Notes under the pieces: generated by a model | The model's database searches: none | What the model saw: only the letters and a program-made list of their open reading frames with translations | Told to the model about the DNA's origin: nothing | Shown: one piece after another, positions 51,795 to 60,224 of the stretch | How the letters are laid out: each line of letters begins with the position of its first letter | Numbering within the stretch: position 1 is the first letter of the stretch | Translations under genes and position numbers: made by a program | Source: Clostridia bacterium | Lineage (GTDB): Bacteria; Bacillota; Clostridia; Oscillospirales; SIG627 | Length of the DNA: 60,224 bases | Direction of reading: 5' to 3' | Assembly: GCA_017440805.1 (NCBI GenBank) | Contig: JAFSGN010000022.1 | Span: forward strand, 1-60,224

Positions 51795-52336
51795 AATCCT
51801 TCGCGGTCAGTTTGATACAATTCCATAAAATCAAAATTTTACAGAATTGGGAGAATAGATTGCAATAAAAAGAGAATGCACCTCTGGTTAGGAAAACCAA
51901 CAATTTAGTCCAGGTTAAAAATCCTACCGTATTATAAACAACCAATATTTTATAATTTTATAAAATGTATTTTATATTTACAACAATCTTGTTTATATAA
52001 GTAAGTTATAATATTTTAGATACCATTTGACTATTTTTAAATTATATAATCATTTTAATACAATCCTATTATAAACAATTTTATTTAGCAGTTCATTACA
52101 TATAATATTTTTCTTTAGCGGTTTTTACCGTAATTAAAAAAATTTAACAGACTAAATTTACTTGAATTTAATAATTAACAAAAACCCATTGTCAGTAATG
52201 CAAACAGTTGTTTTAAATAAATCAAATTAAACAATCGCCAAAGAAAATTCTTTTCTCCCATAATGAAACTAAATAACGCACAAAATCAATATTGTTAAAA
52301 TACAAAAATGTGACACAGTCGTTCACAATTTAGAAA
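51795..52336. other. AT-rich intergenic stretch without a recognised gene
   Basis: About 540 bp between the patatin and ruvX. All frames are broken by stops; short ORFs here do not resemble proteins I know. Near 51880-51930 there are short GGTTAGG / GGTTTTCC-like pieces, and several weak TATAAT-like boxes. Could hold a small RNA or be decayed DNA. Confidence 0.5.
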
Positions 52337-52373
52337 TATTCAGAACTCATATAAAAAATACGGGTTCTGAATA
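52337..52373 (-). terminator. Terminator of the csaB-ruvX operon
   Basis: TATTCAGAACTC (52337-52348) pairs over 12 bp (one G-U) with GGGTTCTGAATA (52362-52373), just beyond the ruvX stop. Confidence 0.7.
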
Positions 52374-52386
52374 ATAACATTAATAC

Positions 52387-52809
52387 TTATTTCATTTTTT
52401 GCCTTTTCATATCAAGATAATCCTGAAGAATTATTGTTGCCGAAAGTGTATTTATGACACTTTTTTTCTTTTTTTGTGATGCACCTGTTGCATTTAAATA
52501 AGTATATGCTTCAACAGTTGTATATCTTTCATCCATTGTTTCTACCGGAATTTCTGTTTTTTCCTTTATATATTCAATAAGAAGTTCCGTTTTTTCTACT
52601 CTGTCTCCCCTTCTGCCATCAATATTAAATGGCATTCCAAGTACAATCTTTTTTGCATTCTCACGAAGTGCAGTTTCAACTATTACTTCTGCTGCTTGGT
52701 GTAACCCCTTTATTTTTGCAGTTGTAAGACCTGTTGCTAAAAACTCGTTTTCATCAGAAACAGCAAGTCCCATATAAACATCGCCATAGTCTACTCCGAG
52801 AATCCTCAT
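52387..52809 (-). CDS. ruvX: Putative pre-16S rRNA nuclease / Holliday junction resolvase-like
   Basis: 140 residues from ATG 52809, which overlaps the preceding stop as TGATG. RNase H-like fold: ILGVDYGDVYMGLAVSD, IVLGMPFNIDG, and ETMDERYTTVEAYTYL with acidic residues. YqgF/RuvX matures 16S rRNA in E. coli. The usual alaS or mltG neighbours are absent; it is the last gene behind the GT4-CsaB fusion. Confidence 0.9.
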   Translation of the reverse strand: MRILGVDYGDVYMGLAVSDENEFLATGLTTAKIKGLHQAAEVIVETALRENAKKIVLGMPFNIDGRRGDRVEKTELLIEYIKEKTEIPVETMDERYTTVEAYTYLNATGASQKKKKSVINTLSATIILQDYLDMKRQKMK

Positions 52810-55049
52810 CACTTGTTACCTTTCGTTTTTGATTCGAGTATATATTCAGCAGTTGTTTTTGCATTTTCTTCTGCCGATTGTTTAAGAATTTCCATTGCAG
52901 ATTTTAATCTCTTTTTTTCTGTGTCAAGTTCTTCATATAATGCATTTATTGCATTTTTTAAATCATTAGCACTGTTTAATCCGATATCTACAATATATTT
53001 TTCATCTATGCCTGCAAGTTTCATAAAAGAAGAAACCTTGGGGTCATAGGATAGTCCAATCATTGGAACTCCGGCACATGCTGAAAAAATCAAACTATGC
53101 AATCTTACGGAAATTGTCATTTTTGCATTGGAAATAATACCGGTTAATTCTTCTCCGTTCATACCGCCACCGGCATAAAGTATCTTAACATTGGTTTTAA
53201 AATAATTGGCAATTTTTTCTGTAATTGCAAGATCATTGTGTGCCTCCATCACAATAAGAAGAACACAAAAACCATTCCTTTGACAAAAATCAGAAACTAC
53301 TCTTGCGTATTTTATATACTCTTCGTCTTTAATATCACGCCATTTTCTTACAGAAAAGCACACAAAACCCTTTTTTATAAACTCTTCCGAAAGAATAACT
53401 TTTTCTGATGATTGAGGTGCAATTGTCAATGCCTCATCGGCAGTCAAATGTATATTAACATTATTATCAAGATTTTTAATATAATCGTAAGTTTGTTTAT
53501 CGCGTGCGGTAATAAGCGAGATTTTAGGCAAAATGGATTTTATACGCCTTTTGTTTTTTTCCTTTCTTATAGGTCCTATACCGTTTGCGTACAGTATAAC
53601 ATCCAAACCGTATCTTTTTGCTAATCTGACCATATACAGATAATATAAAAGCGACTTTGTGCTTGTATTATCTTGAAGAAGTGTTCCTCCTCCGAAAATC
53701 AAATATTTTGAATTACGAAAAACTTTCAATGTACTCAGTACATTAAACCTGTTGAACACAAATACGGAAAGATGATTCAGATTTGCTTTCATCTTTTTTA
53801 CATCGTAAGACATGACGGCAATTCTCAAATACGGGATTTTACTGCGTAAATTTTTTATAACGCTCATTAATAGTGCATCGTCGCCCATATTCCCAAATCC
53901 ATAGTATCCAAGCAATACACAATCGTATTTTCCTTTTGAACGCATAGCATCGAAATAGACATTTTCTGTATCATCAGTCATGCGTTTTGCAGATAAGTTC
54001 TGTATAATATAATTTCGTAAAAAAGTAACATTGGAAATTGATGTTTCCGTCGGAGTCAATGCTTCCAATATATCGCCAACAAACTTGTCATCATCAAAAC
54101 TGTTTATACCGCGGCAGGTAAAATTATAACTTTTAGCCAAATCAATATTTCCCTGATTAAGTTGTCCGAAATACCCCTTTCCTCCCGCAATAAGTATAGG
54201 TTTACCTGAGGCTGCTGCTTCCATAGCCGCACGAGAAACGCCGCAGAAAACACTGCATACAGAACAAATTTCACTTATATCAGTGCGTTGTCCTGGCATA
54301 ATAATATAATTTAAACCCAACTCGGAATTTATTTTTTGTGCACTGACTTTCAGTGTATCATACATGTTACCGTGTCCGACTATCAATATACGGGTTTGCG
54401 GATTTTTTTGATATATCGCTTTTGCGTTACGAACCAGTTCTTCTGCACACATAAAAGCAGTAGAATCCAACCTTGAAACGGTAAGAATTACTTTTGAATC
54501 ATTTGGAATAGAAAATTCATTCAATATATTAACACTGCGTTTCTTTTCAGGGGAAAATTCATCTGTGTCAATACCGTTTATTGTAAGAAAAACATTTTTT
54601 TCTTTAACATTATAATTTTCCAAAAGATATTCTTTTAAATCCTCACTTACTGCAAGAGTTTTATCTCCCCATCTCGTCATCAAACGAGTAAGTAATGCAG
54701 TGTCAAACTTTCCATGGTCTGTCGTAACAAACGGAATATTGAATTTTTTTGAGGCATAGTGTGATACCAACGCAGGAATACGAGCATGGGCATGTATTAT
54801 ATCCGGACGCTCTTTTTTTATTGCTCGGCAAAGAATTTTATATGAAGAAAAGATGTCTCTTACAGAACGAACATTCATTGGAGCAAAAATATGTTTTATC
54901 CCTTTTTCAATAAGTTTAGGCATAAATTCTCCGCCGGCAGATATTATCGTAACATCATGCCCTCTTTTCAAAAGTTCAAGCGACAGTTCATATATATGAG
55001 TTTCTGCTCCACCGATTCCCATTGACATTGTTGTCAAGAATATCTTCAT
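52809..55049 (-). CDS. csaB: Fusion of GT4 glycosyltransferase and CsaB-type polysaccharide pyruvyl transferase
   Basis: 746 residues in two halves. About 1-365 is a GT-B glycosyltransferase, family 4 (TTMSMGIGGAETHIYELSLEL, HAHARIPALVSHY, VSRLDS). About 375-745 is a CsaB/PS_pyruv_trans domain (LLGYYGFGNMGDDALLMSVI, LIFGGGTLLQD, ANGIGPI, SVRLHSLIFSACAGVPMIGLSYDPK). CsaB adds ketal-linked pyruvate to the secondary wall polymer, the ligand that SLH domains bind. The two SLH proteins encoded in this window are likely users of that polymer. HAD phosphatase upstream, ruvX downstream. Confidence 0.9.
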   Translation of the reverse strand: MKIFLTTMSMGIGGAETHIYELSLELLKRGHDVTIISAGGEFMPKLIEKGIKHIFAPMNVRSVRDIFSSYKILCRAIKKERPDIIHAHARIPALVSHYASKKFNIPFVTTDHGKFDTALLTRLMTRWGDKTLAVSEDLKEYLLENYNVKEKNVFLTINGIDTDEFSPEKKRSVNILNEFSIPNDSKVILTVSRLDSTAFMCAEELVRNAKAIYQKNPQTRILIVGHGNMYDTLKVSAQKINSELGLNYIIMPGQRTDISEICSVCSVFCGVSRAAMEAAASGKPILIAGGKGYFGQLNQGNIDLAKSYNFTCRGINSFDDDKFVGDILEALTPTETSISNVTFLRNYIIQNLSAKRMTDDTENVYFDAMRSKGKYDCVLLGYYGFGNMGDDALLMSVIKNLRSKIPYLRIAVMSYDVKKMKANLNHLSVFVFNRFNVLSTLKVFRNSKYLIFGGGTLLQDNTSTKSLLYYLYMVRLAKRYGLDVILYANGIGPIRKEKNKRRIKSILPKISLITARDKQTYDYIKNLDNNVNIHLTADEALTIAPQSSEKVILSEEFIKKGFVCFSVRKWRDIKDEEYIKYARVVSDFCQRNGFCVLLIVMEAHNDLAITEKIANYFKTNVKILYAGGGMNGEELTGIISNAKMTISVRLHSLIFSACAGVPMIGLSYDPKVSSFMKLAGIDEKYIVDIGLNSANDLKNAINALYEELDTEKKRLKSAMEILKQSAEENAKTTAEYILESKTKGNK

Positions 55050-55071
55050 TTCAATACCTCAAATCTAATAC

Positions 55072-55719
55072 TTATATAATTTTATTGCATAATAATTCCT
55101 TGAGTTCATCAACAGAAGAAACGATATAATCCGCGCCGCTTTGCAAAAGTTCATTATAATCTCCGTATCCATATAGAACCCCTACAGAAGTAATTCCATT
55201 ATTTTTCGCACCAATAATATCAAATTTTCTGTCTCCTACCATTACACACTCATCAGGGTTAAGTTTTTCACAAGATATAAGGCGTGAAATTAATTCCTCT
55301 TTTTCTGTAAATTTTCCATCCAAATCACTTCCGTATACTTTTTTAAAGTATTTTATGAGTTCAAATTTTTCTAATATCTTTTTAGAAAAAATCTCTGGTT
55401 TTGATGTTGCGATGTAAAGACTCTTATCCTTTAGAGAACAAAGCAAATCATCGATATTTGCATACGGCTCATTTTCAAATAAACCAATCGTTGAAAAACG
55501 CTCACGATAAAGTTGTACGAGAAGGTCGCCCATTTTGCTGTCAACATTAAAATATTCCATAAACTGTTGCTTTAAAGGAGGGCCGATGAATGATACAAAT
55601 TTATCAGGATCATATTCCCCTAGCCCTGCTTTTTTTGCAGCATATGCAATACATGTTGTAATGCCGACTCTTGGATCTGTAATTGTTCCGTCAAGGTCAA
55701 ATAAAATGTTTTTTATCAT
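55072..55719 (-). CDS. HAD-family phosphatase (phosphoglycolate phosphatase-like)
   Basis: 215 residues. HAD motifs: nucleophile FDLDGTITD, ATSKPE (Thr/Ser), and VMVGDRKFDIIGAKNNG. Helical cap between motifs I and II. GTGlike PGP/PpaX/Gph relatives fit; substrate open. Lies 22 bp before the csaB fusion gene. Confidence 0.87.
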   Translation of the reverse strand: MIKNILFDLDGTITDPRVGITTCIAYAAKKAGLGEYDPDKFVSFIGPPLKQQFMEYFNVDSKMGDLLVQLYRERFSTIGLFENEPYANIDDLLCSLKDKSLYIATSKPEIFSKKILEKFELIKYFKKVYGSDLDGKFTEKEELISRLISCEKLNPDECVMVGDRKFDIIGAKNNGITSVGVLYGYGDYNELLQSGADYIVSSVDELKELLCNKII

Positions 55720-55741
55720 AAAAACCTCATATGTATGTTAC

Positions 55742-55784
55742 AAAATCGGGTACTGTAGAGAACACTCTAAAGTACCCTGATTTT
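55742..55784 (-). terminator. Terminator of the decarboxylase operon
   Basis: AAAATC-GGTACT-TAGAG pairs with CTCTA-AGTACC-TGATTTT (small mismatches), located right after the oadA stop. Confidence 0.75.
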
Positions 55785-55787
55785 AAC

Positions 55788-57185
55788 TTAAACAGGGTGT
55801 ACCTGCTTTTTGATATCACCGTTTACACTGTCCAGTTTATATTTTTCGGCACGGCGTTTTTCAAAGAATTTCAAAGCAACCTGCTCAAAAAGTGCATACG
55901 AAAGTACATCTTCATCCTGTTCAATATATTCTTTGATTTGACCGCGGAGTTTATCAAGTTCCGGTGTCAGAGCATCTGCAGGTCTGCCGGTTGTTATTGG
56001 TTCACTTCCTGCAATTTTTTCTATAAATTCCTCAGAAACCGGTACAGGTGTTTTTCCGTATTCTCCCTTTATGAGTCCTTTGAACTCCTTTGTTACCATT
56101 TTATAGCGTTCTCCGTTTATAACATTAAATACGGCTTGTGTACCGACAATCTGACTCGATGGTGTTACAAGCGGAGGGTATCCCGCATCAGCCCTTACTC
56201 TCGGTACTTCTTCCAGAACTTCTCTGAGTTTGTCAGATTTTCCGGCTTGTTTTAACTGCGAAACAAGGTTTGACAACATACCTCCGGGAACCTGGAATAT
56301 AAGTGCGTTTACATCTACTTTCAGTACCGAAGGATCAAGAAGTCCATCTTTTATATATTTGTCACGCAAAGGTGTAAAATATCTGCATATTTCATCCAGC
56401 GCAGCAAGATTCAATCCTGTATCATATTCCGTTCCCGCAAGAGTTGCGACCAATGCTTCGGTAGGAGGTTGTGATGTGCCCATTGCCATAGGAGAAATAG
56501 CAGTATCAATAATATCACAACCCGCCTCAATTGCTTTAAGCGCAGTCATAGATGCGAGACCGGATGTGTAATGAGTGTGAAGTTCTATCGGAAGTTTTGT
56601 GTTTGACTTGAGCGATTTTACAAGTTCATATGCATCGTAAGGTTTCAGAAGACCGGACATATCTTTGATGCATATTGAATCTGCACCCATTTCTTCCAGT
56701 TGCTTTGCATATTTTGCAAAATATTCGTTATTATGAACAGGACTGGTTGTATAACTTAACGCCGCCTGAACATGACCGCCTTCTCTTTTGGTTGCATCAA
56801 TAGCAACTTTAAGATTGCGAGGGTCGTTGAGTGCATCAAAGATTCTGATTATATCAATACCGTTGGCAATTGACTTCTGAACAAAATATTGAACAACATC
56901 GTCGGCATAGTGGCGATATCCCAAAATGTTCTGTCCTCTGAACAACATCTGAAGTTTTGTGTTTTTTGCAATAGATTTGATTTTGCGAAGTCTGTCCCAC
57001 GGATCTTCGTTCAGAAAACGCAAACAAGCATCAAAAGTTGCACCACCCCAACATTCAAGAGCGTTATAACCAATTTTATCCAATTTATCTAATATCGGAA
57101 GCATTTCTTCGGTGGACATTCTTGTTGCAATAAGAGATTGGTGAGAATCACGAAGAACTGTTTCGGTAAGTTTTACTTTTGCCAT
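55788..57185 (-). CDS. oadA: Oxaloacetate decarboxylase alpha subunit / pyruvate carboxyltransferase (5S type)
   Basis: 465 residues. TIM-barrel carboxyltransferase: LTETVLRDSHQSLIATRM, the metal site Asp in LRDSHQS and the HTH of IELHTHYTSGLA, MLFRGQNILGYRHY, KDMSGLL with the carbamylated-Lys position, and the C-terminal PYC_OADA part ending near VEQVALKFF-like (LFEQVALKFFEKR). It lacks the fused biotin domain, which is encoded separately in the same operon. Moves carboxyl between oxaloacetate/pyruvate and biotin. Last gene of the cluster. Confidence 0.92.
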   Translation of the reverse strand: MAKVKLTETVLRDSHQSLIATRMSTEEMLPILDKLDKIGYNALECWGGATFDACLRFLNEDPWDRLRKIKSIAKNTKLQMLFRGQNILGYRHYADDVVQYFVQKSIANGIDIIRIFDALNDPRNLKVAIDATKREGGHVQAALSYTTSPVHNNEYFAKYAKQLEEMGADSICIKDMSGLLKPYDAYELVKSLKSNTKLPIELHTHYTSGLASMTALKAIEAGCDIIDTAISPMAMGTSQPPTEALVATLAGTEYDTGLNLAALDEICRYFTPLRDKYIKDGLLDPSVLKVDVNALIFQVPGGMLSNLVSQLKQAGKSDKLREVLEEVPRVRADAGYPPLVTPSSQIVGTQAVFNVINGERYKMVTKEFKGLIKGEYGKTPVPVSEEFIEKIAGSEPITTGRPADALTPELDKLRGQIKEYIEQDEDVLSYALFEQVALKFFEKRRAEKYKLDSVNGDIKKQVHPV

Positions 57186-57204
57186 ATTATATTATCCTTT
57201 CTGG

Positions 57205-58395
57205 TTATTTGAAAATTGCAAGAAATACACCTGCAGCAACTGCAGAACCAATAACACCCGCGACATTAGGCCCCATAGCATGCATAAGAAGGAAGTTTGT
57301 GGGATTTTCCTTTTGACCGACAGTCTGTGATACACGCGCAGCCATTGGTACCGCAGAAACACCTGCAGAGCCTATAAGAGGATTGATTTTCCCTTTTGTT
57401 AAGAAACACATAAGTTTTCCGAACAAAACACCACCTGATGTTGAAAAACAAAAAGCGGCAAGACCAAGGAAAATAATAGATATAGTACTCCAGGAAAGGA
57501 ATGTCTGAGCATTTGCGGTTGCACCGACAGTTACACCGAGAAAAATTGTAACGGTATTCATAAGTTCATTTTGTGCTGTTTTGGAAAGTCTGTCCGCTAC
57601 ACCACTTACATTGATTAAATTACCAAGCATAAGCATACCAACCAATGGTGCACAATCAGGCAAAATAAGAGAAACCACAGTGGAAACTATGATAGGAAAT
57701 AAAATCTTTTCGGTTTTAGACACTGTCCGAAGTTGCGTCATAACAATTGAACGCTCTTTTTTTGTTGTAAATAATTTCATAATTGGCGGTTGTATAAAAG
57801 GAATAAGAGCCATATATGAATATGCGGCAACGGCTATAGGTCCAAGCAGACTCGGAGCAAGGGTTTTGGTAACCTGAATTGCAGTGGGGCCGTCTGCACC
57901 GCCTATTATTCCGATAGATGCCGCCTGTTCCGGTGTGAAACCAAGTAACAGAGCACCAAAAAAAGCCAAAAAAACGCCAAGTTGTGCTGCCGCTCCGAGA
58001 AAAAGTGCCTTTGGATTGGCAATAATAGGTGAAAAATCAGTCATGGCACCAATACCAAGGAATATAAGTGGCGGATATATGCCTAATTTAACCCCTAAAT
58101 ATAAGAAATCGAGCAAACCGCCTTCTTTCACTATTCTGACAATATCAAGCGGTGCATTGGGATCAACCGGATTAATAAACAATTCCATGTGAATCATATT
58201 TGCACCCGGCAGATTCGCAAGTAACATACCAAATGAAATAGGTAATAACAGTAAAGGTTCAAACTTCTTAACAATAGCAAGATAAAAAAGAACTCCGATT
58301 ATAACATACATCAGTAAAGTCTTCCAAACCTCACCCTCAGAAAGAAGTATGGAAACACCTGTACTTGTCAAAAATTGTTTTACAGCATCAAGCAT
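57205..58395 (-). CDS. oadB: Sodium-translocating decarboxylase beta subunit
   Basis: 396 residues, about 9-11 membrane segments. [24 protein letters not shown] and [17 protein letters not shown] are the OadB/GcdB/MmdB marks, including the Asp of the Na+ site. Decarboxylates carboxybiotin and exports Na+. Together with the biotin carrier and gamma subunits it makes the membrane pump. Confidence 0.95.
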   Translation of the reverse strand: MLDAVKQFLTSTGVSILLSEGEVWKTLLMYVIIGVLFYLAIVKKFEPLLLLPISFGMLLANLPGANMIHMELFINPVDPNAPLDIVRIVKEGGLLDFLYLGVKLGIYPPLIFLGIGAMTDFSPIIANPKALFLGAAAQLGVFLAFFGALLLGFTPEQAASIGIIGGADGPTAIQVTKTLAPSLLGPIAVAAYSYMALIPFIQPPIMKLFTTKKERSIVMTQLRTVSKTEKILFPIIVSTVVSLILPDCAPLVGMLMLGNLINVSGVADRLSKTAQNELMNTVTIFLGVTVGATANAQTFLSWSTISIIFLGLAAFCFSTSGGVLFGKLMCFLTKGKINPLIGSAGVSAVPMAARVSQTVGQKENPTNFLLMHAMGPNVAGVIGSAVAAGVFLAIFK

Positions 58396-58438
58396 CTGAC
58401 AAGTTGTCCTCTCTTTCTGTCAAAAATTAAATTAACTA

Positions 58439-58804
58439 TTACGCAATGGTGAAAAGCAGGTCACCTGAATTTACGGATGAACCTTTTTGAATATTTACAG
58501 ATGTAACAGTTCCGTCTACCGGAGCGACGATGTCGTTTTCCATCTTCATAGCCTCCAGAACACAAAGCACTGTTCCGGAAGTGACTTTCTGGGATACAGA
58601 AACTTTAATATCAAGAATCGTACCGGGCATAGGAGAAGAAACAGCAGTTCCCTGTTGCGCTGCTGAAGAATTTGCTTTAGGTGCAGGAGCAGATGTTTTG
58701 TTTACGGCAGATGCAGCAGGAACAGGTGTACCATTGGTATTACCTATTTCCTCCACCTCTACTTCGTATGTCTTACCATTGACAGTAACATTATATTTTT
58801 TCAT
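58439..58804 (-). CDS. Biotin carboxyl carrier subunit
   Basis: 121 residues. N-terminal MKKYNVTVNGKTYEVEVEE, an Ala/Pro-rich hinge (about 25-55), and a biotinyl domain with VLEAMKMEND carrying the biotinylated Lys. GcdC/MmdC type. Shuttles carboxyl groups between the carboxyltransferases and the beta subunit. Confidence 0.95.
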   Translation of the reverse strand: MKKYNVTVNGKTYEVEVEEIGNTNGTPVPAASAVNKTSAPAPKANSSAAQQGTAVSSPMPGTILDIKVSVSQKVTSGTVLCVLEAMKMENDIVAPVDGTVTSVNIQKGSSVNSGDLLFTIA

Positions 58805-58822
58805 AATTATTTCTCCTTATCA

Positions 58823-59152
58823 TTATTTTCTGTTCCAAGGTGTTTTTTTGCGTTTAAATGAAACGATTCGCAGATTTGACGGATTTACCGTATTGTCACT
58901 TGCAAATATTGCTGCCAGAATTACGGCAACAAGTTCAGAATCATCGGCATATACCGTCTCTGTAATTTTATCCGCAGATATATTTTTTTCTTTTTCCGGC
59001 TTTTTTTCAAATACAATCCGGAAAACTTCCAATATAAGCCAAAGAATTATTAAAACTAAAAAAACTGTTCCAATGCCCAAAAAAGAAATTTTAAGACCAA
59101 ACAATAAAATTTCCCCTGCTGTGGCATTTGCAGTCAATTCTATTTGTCCCAT
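58823..59152 (-). CDS. Decarboxylase gamma subunit (OadG-like)
   Basis: 109 residues: one membrane helix (about 14-40, FLGIGTVFLVLIILWLI), then an acidic segment and a basic tail (RIVSFKRKKTPWNRK). OadG/MmdD-like anchor and assembly factor of the Na+ pump. Located between the carrier gene and the PccB-type gene as in related operons. Confidence 0.85.
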   Translation of the reverse strand: MGQIELTANATAGEILLFGLKISFLGIGTVFLVLIILWLILEVFRIVFEKKPEKEKNISADKITETVYADDSELVAVILAAIFASDNTVNPSNLRIVSFKRKKTPWNRK

Positions 59153-59167
59153 ATGGCATCTCCTTTC

Positions 59168-60224
59168 TTACAGAGGGAGATTTGAGCGTTTTCTTGTAGG
59201 TGTCATTTCACTTTTTGAAGATAACATCTCAAAACTTCCGATAAGAACAACTCTTGTATCATCACCCGAAATAACATCATCAATATTACCGCCGTGTGCT
59301 GAACGGAGAGGAGATGCCATTTCAGTATTCCATTCTTCGTACAATTCTTCACGAGTTTTTTGGCTCTGTTCGGTTCCGTCTATTCTGTCATGCCAGATAA
59401 AGTTTACTGCTTTTTCTGCTGACATAACACTTATTTCTGCAAAGTCAACAGCAAATGCCAAATCACACCCCACCGACTTTGAACCCATTACAGTAAATAA
59501 TGAGCCGTATGCCTTTCCGAGATTGAGAGTAACACACGGAATCGTTGCCGATGCATAAGACGCGGCAAGTTTTGCAACATCGCCTGCATTGTTTGATGTT
59601 TCACTAAATCCGTTAGAATTTACTATTGTTAAAAACGGTATTCCAAAAGCATCACAATAATTTATATGTCTTGCTGTTTTTTTACAAGCCTCTACAGAAG
59701 TATAGCCATCATTTACTTTTATATCCGAAGCCGCGAAGCCGATAGTCAAACCTGCCAAAGATAAGAAACCGCATCTGATATCAGCACCATATGATTGTGA
59801 AACCTCAAAGAATTTTCCGTTGTCGGCAATATCGGACAGTACACTCTCAATATCTATCGTATCTAAATCCGAAATTGAGGAAATTACAGAAGTCGCGCGA
59901 TTCAAATCATCTGTGCATTCGCAGGTATATACCGGACCCTCAATATTGTTTGCGGGTAAATATGACATAAGTTCCCTTGCACATGCAGTACATTCCGCAT
60001 CGTCTTTACATACTCTTGCCGCAAAACCGTTGAGACAGGCATCATTTGCAGAACCACTCTCTTCCCCTGTGACTGACTTGACAACAGAAGGCGGTATAAG
60101 GTAAAGACTTCCTTTTTTTTCGTTAACTATAATGTAATCGGCAGAATGGGCAACTATTGACATTGCACCGGTACAAGGACCGCACACAACCGCGATTTGA
60201 GTAATAATACCGGAAAGCGATGCT
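59168..60224 (-). CDS. PccB/MmdA-type carboxyltransferase, partial (5' end outside window)
   Basis: The visible 352 residues begin mid-gene (the frame is open to the window end) and cover the central and C-terminal parts of an acyl-CoA carboxyltransferase (normal length about 510). SLSGIITQIAVVCGPCTGA corresponds to the first oxyanion region, SVVKSVTGEE and LGKAYGSLFTVMGSKSVG to later conserved blocks. It deviates from the family: the usual LGGA-x-x-H block after VTGEE reads SGSANDACLNGFAARV, and the second GGAY-like turn reads GSLF. It could carboxylate/decarboxylate methylmalonyl-CoA or another acyl-CoA. Probably the first or second gene of the operon. Confidence 0.8.
   Translation of the reverse strand, partial: ASLSGIITQIAVVCGPCTGAMSIVAHSADYIIVNEKKGSLYLIPPSVVKSVTGEESGSANDACLNGFAARVCKDDAECTACARELMSYLPANNIEGPVYTCECTDDLNRATSVISSISDLDTIDIESVLSDIADNGKFFEVSQSYGADIRCGFLSLAGLTIGFAASDIKVNDGYTSVEACKKTARHINYCDAFGIPFLTIVNSNGFSETSNNAGDVAKLAASYASATIPCVTLNLGKAYGSLFTVMGSKSVGCDLAFAVDFAEISVMSAEKAVNFIWHDRIDGTEQSQKTREELYEEWNTEMASPLRSAHGGNIDDVISGDDTRVVLIGSFEMLSSKSEMTPTRKRSNLPL

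Noticed and set aside
55731..56255. 174-codon open frame on the plus strand
   Set aside because: Antisense to oadA; the product is Phe/Tyr/Cys-rich noise.
58530..59558. 342-codon open frame on the plus strand
   Set aside because: It is antisense to the biotin carrier, OadG and PccB-like genes, which are conserved; its protein has no family features and no SD.

Overview
The window looks like chromosomal DNA of an anaerobic, endospore-forming, low-GC Gram-positive bacterium of the class Clostridia, plausibly an uncultured Oscillospirales-type lineage. The evidence is an AT-rich sequence with strong Shine-Dalgarno sites, sporulation genes (spoVAC-spoVAD-spoVAE, spoIID, a spoIIQ-like M23 peptidase), S-layer-homology (SLH) proteins with a CsaB-type pyruvyl transferase, a CIRCE-controlled groESL operon, and a sodium-pumping biotin decarboxylase cluster. 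The species cannot be named from sequence alone.

Layout. 1-2.1 kb: the end of an integrative element (Xis-like HTH protein, tyrosine integrase) abutting tRNA-Ser(CGA), with a damaged or restructured tRNA-Ser copy under a consensus promoter. 2.1-10.2 kb: a SpoIID-like protein with peptidoglycan-binding repeats, the spoVA operon, citrate synthase, spoIID and spoIIQ. 10.2-14.9 kb (minus): glyA-rarA-aminotransferase-coaW. 15-20.6 kb (plus): an unknown protein, rpmE, an EEP-family hydrolase and a large SLH protein.

20.6-29.0 kb (minus) is the most distinctive region. Eight tightly packed, mostly overlapping genes sit behind one consensus promoter: SLH protein, HprK-like P-loop protein, PqqD-like protein, S26-type peptidase, ABC exporter, DUF1854 protein, second ABC exporter, DUF2344 protein. 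Both exporters carry an extra N-terminal domain and a zinc ribbon. The set looks like a maturation/export pathway, but its substrate is not visible.

29.2-32.0 kb: rpmH-rnpA-yidD-yidC-jag, separated from the dnaA and mnmE neighbours it usually has. 32-42 kb: RNase J, a lipoprotein, an alpha/beta hydrolase, DUF378, DUF1700/DUF4097, SDR, ApgM, a Cys-rich protein, RadC and AlkD-like genes. 42.4-51.8 kb: a CopA-CopZ fusion, a lone ilvH, pfkA with a coupled small gene, groESL, MATE efflux and a patatin. About 540 bp of AT-rich unexplained DNA follows. 52.4-55.7 kb (minus): a HAD phosphatase, a GT4-CsaB fusion and ruvX. 55.8-60.2 kb (minus): a Na+-decarboxylase operon whose PccB-type first gene runs off the window.

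How the genes fit together. CsaB would pyruvylate the wall polymer that anchors the two SLH proteins. The sporulation genes cover engulfment (IID/IIQ) and dipicolinic-acid channels (VA). Three genes (spoVAC, spoVAE, MATE) appear to lack an ATG/GTG/TTG at the SD-spaced position and may use near-cognate start codons.
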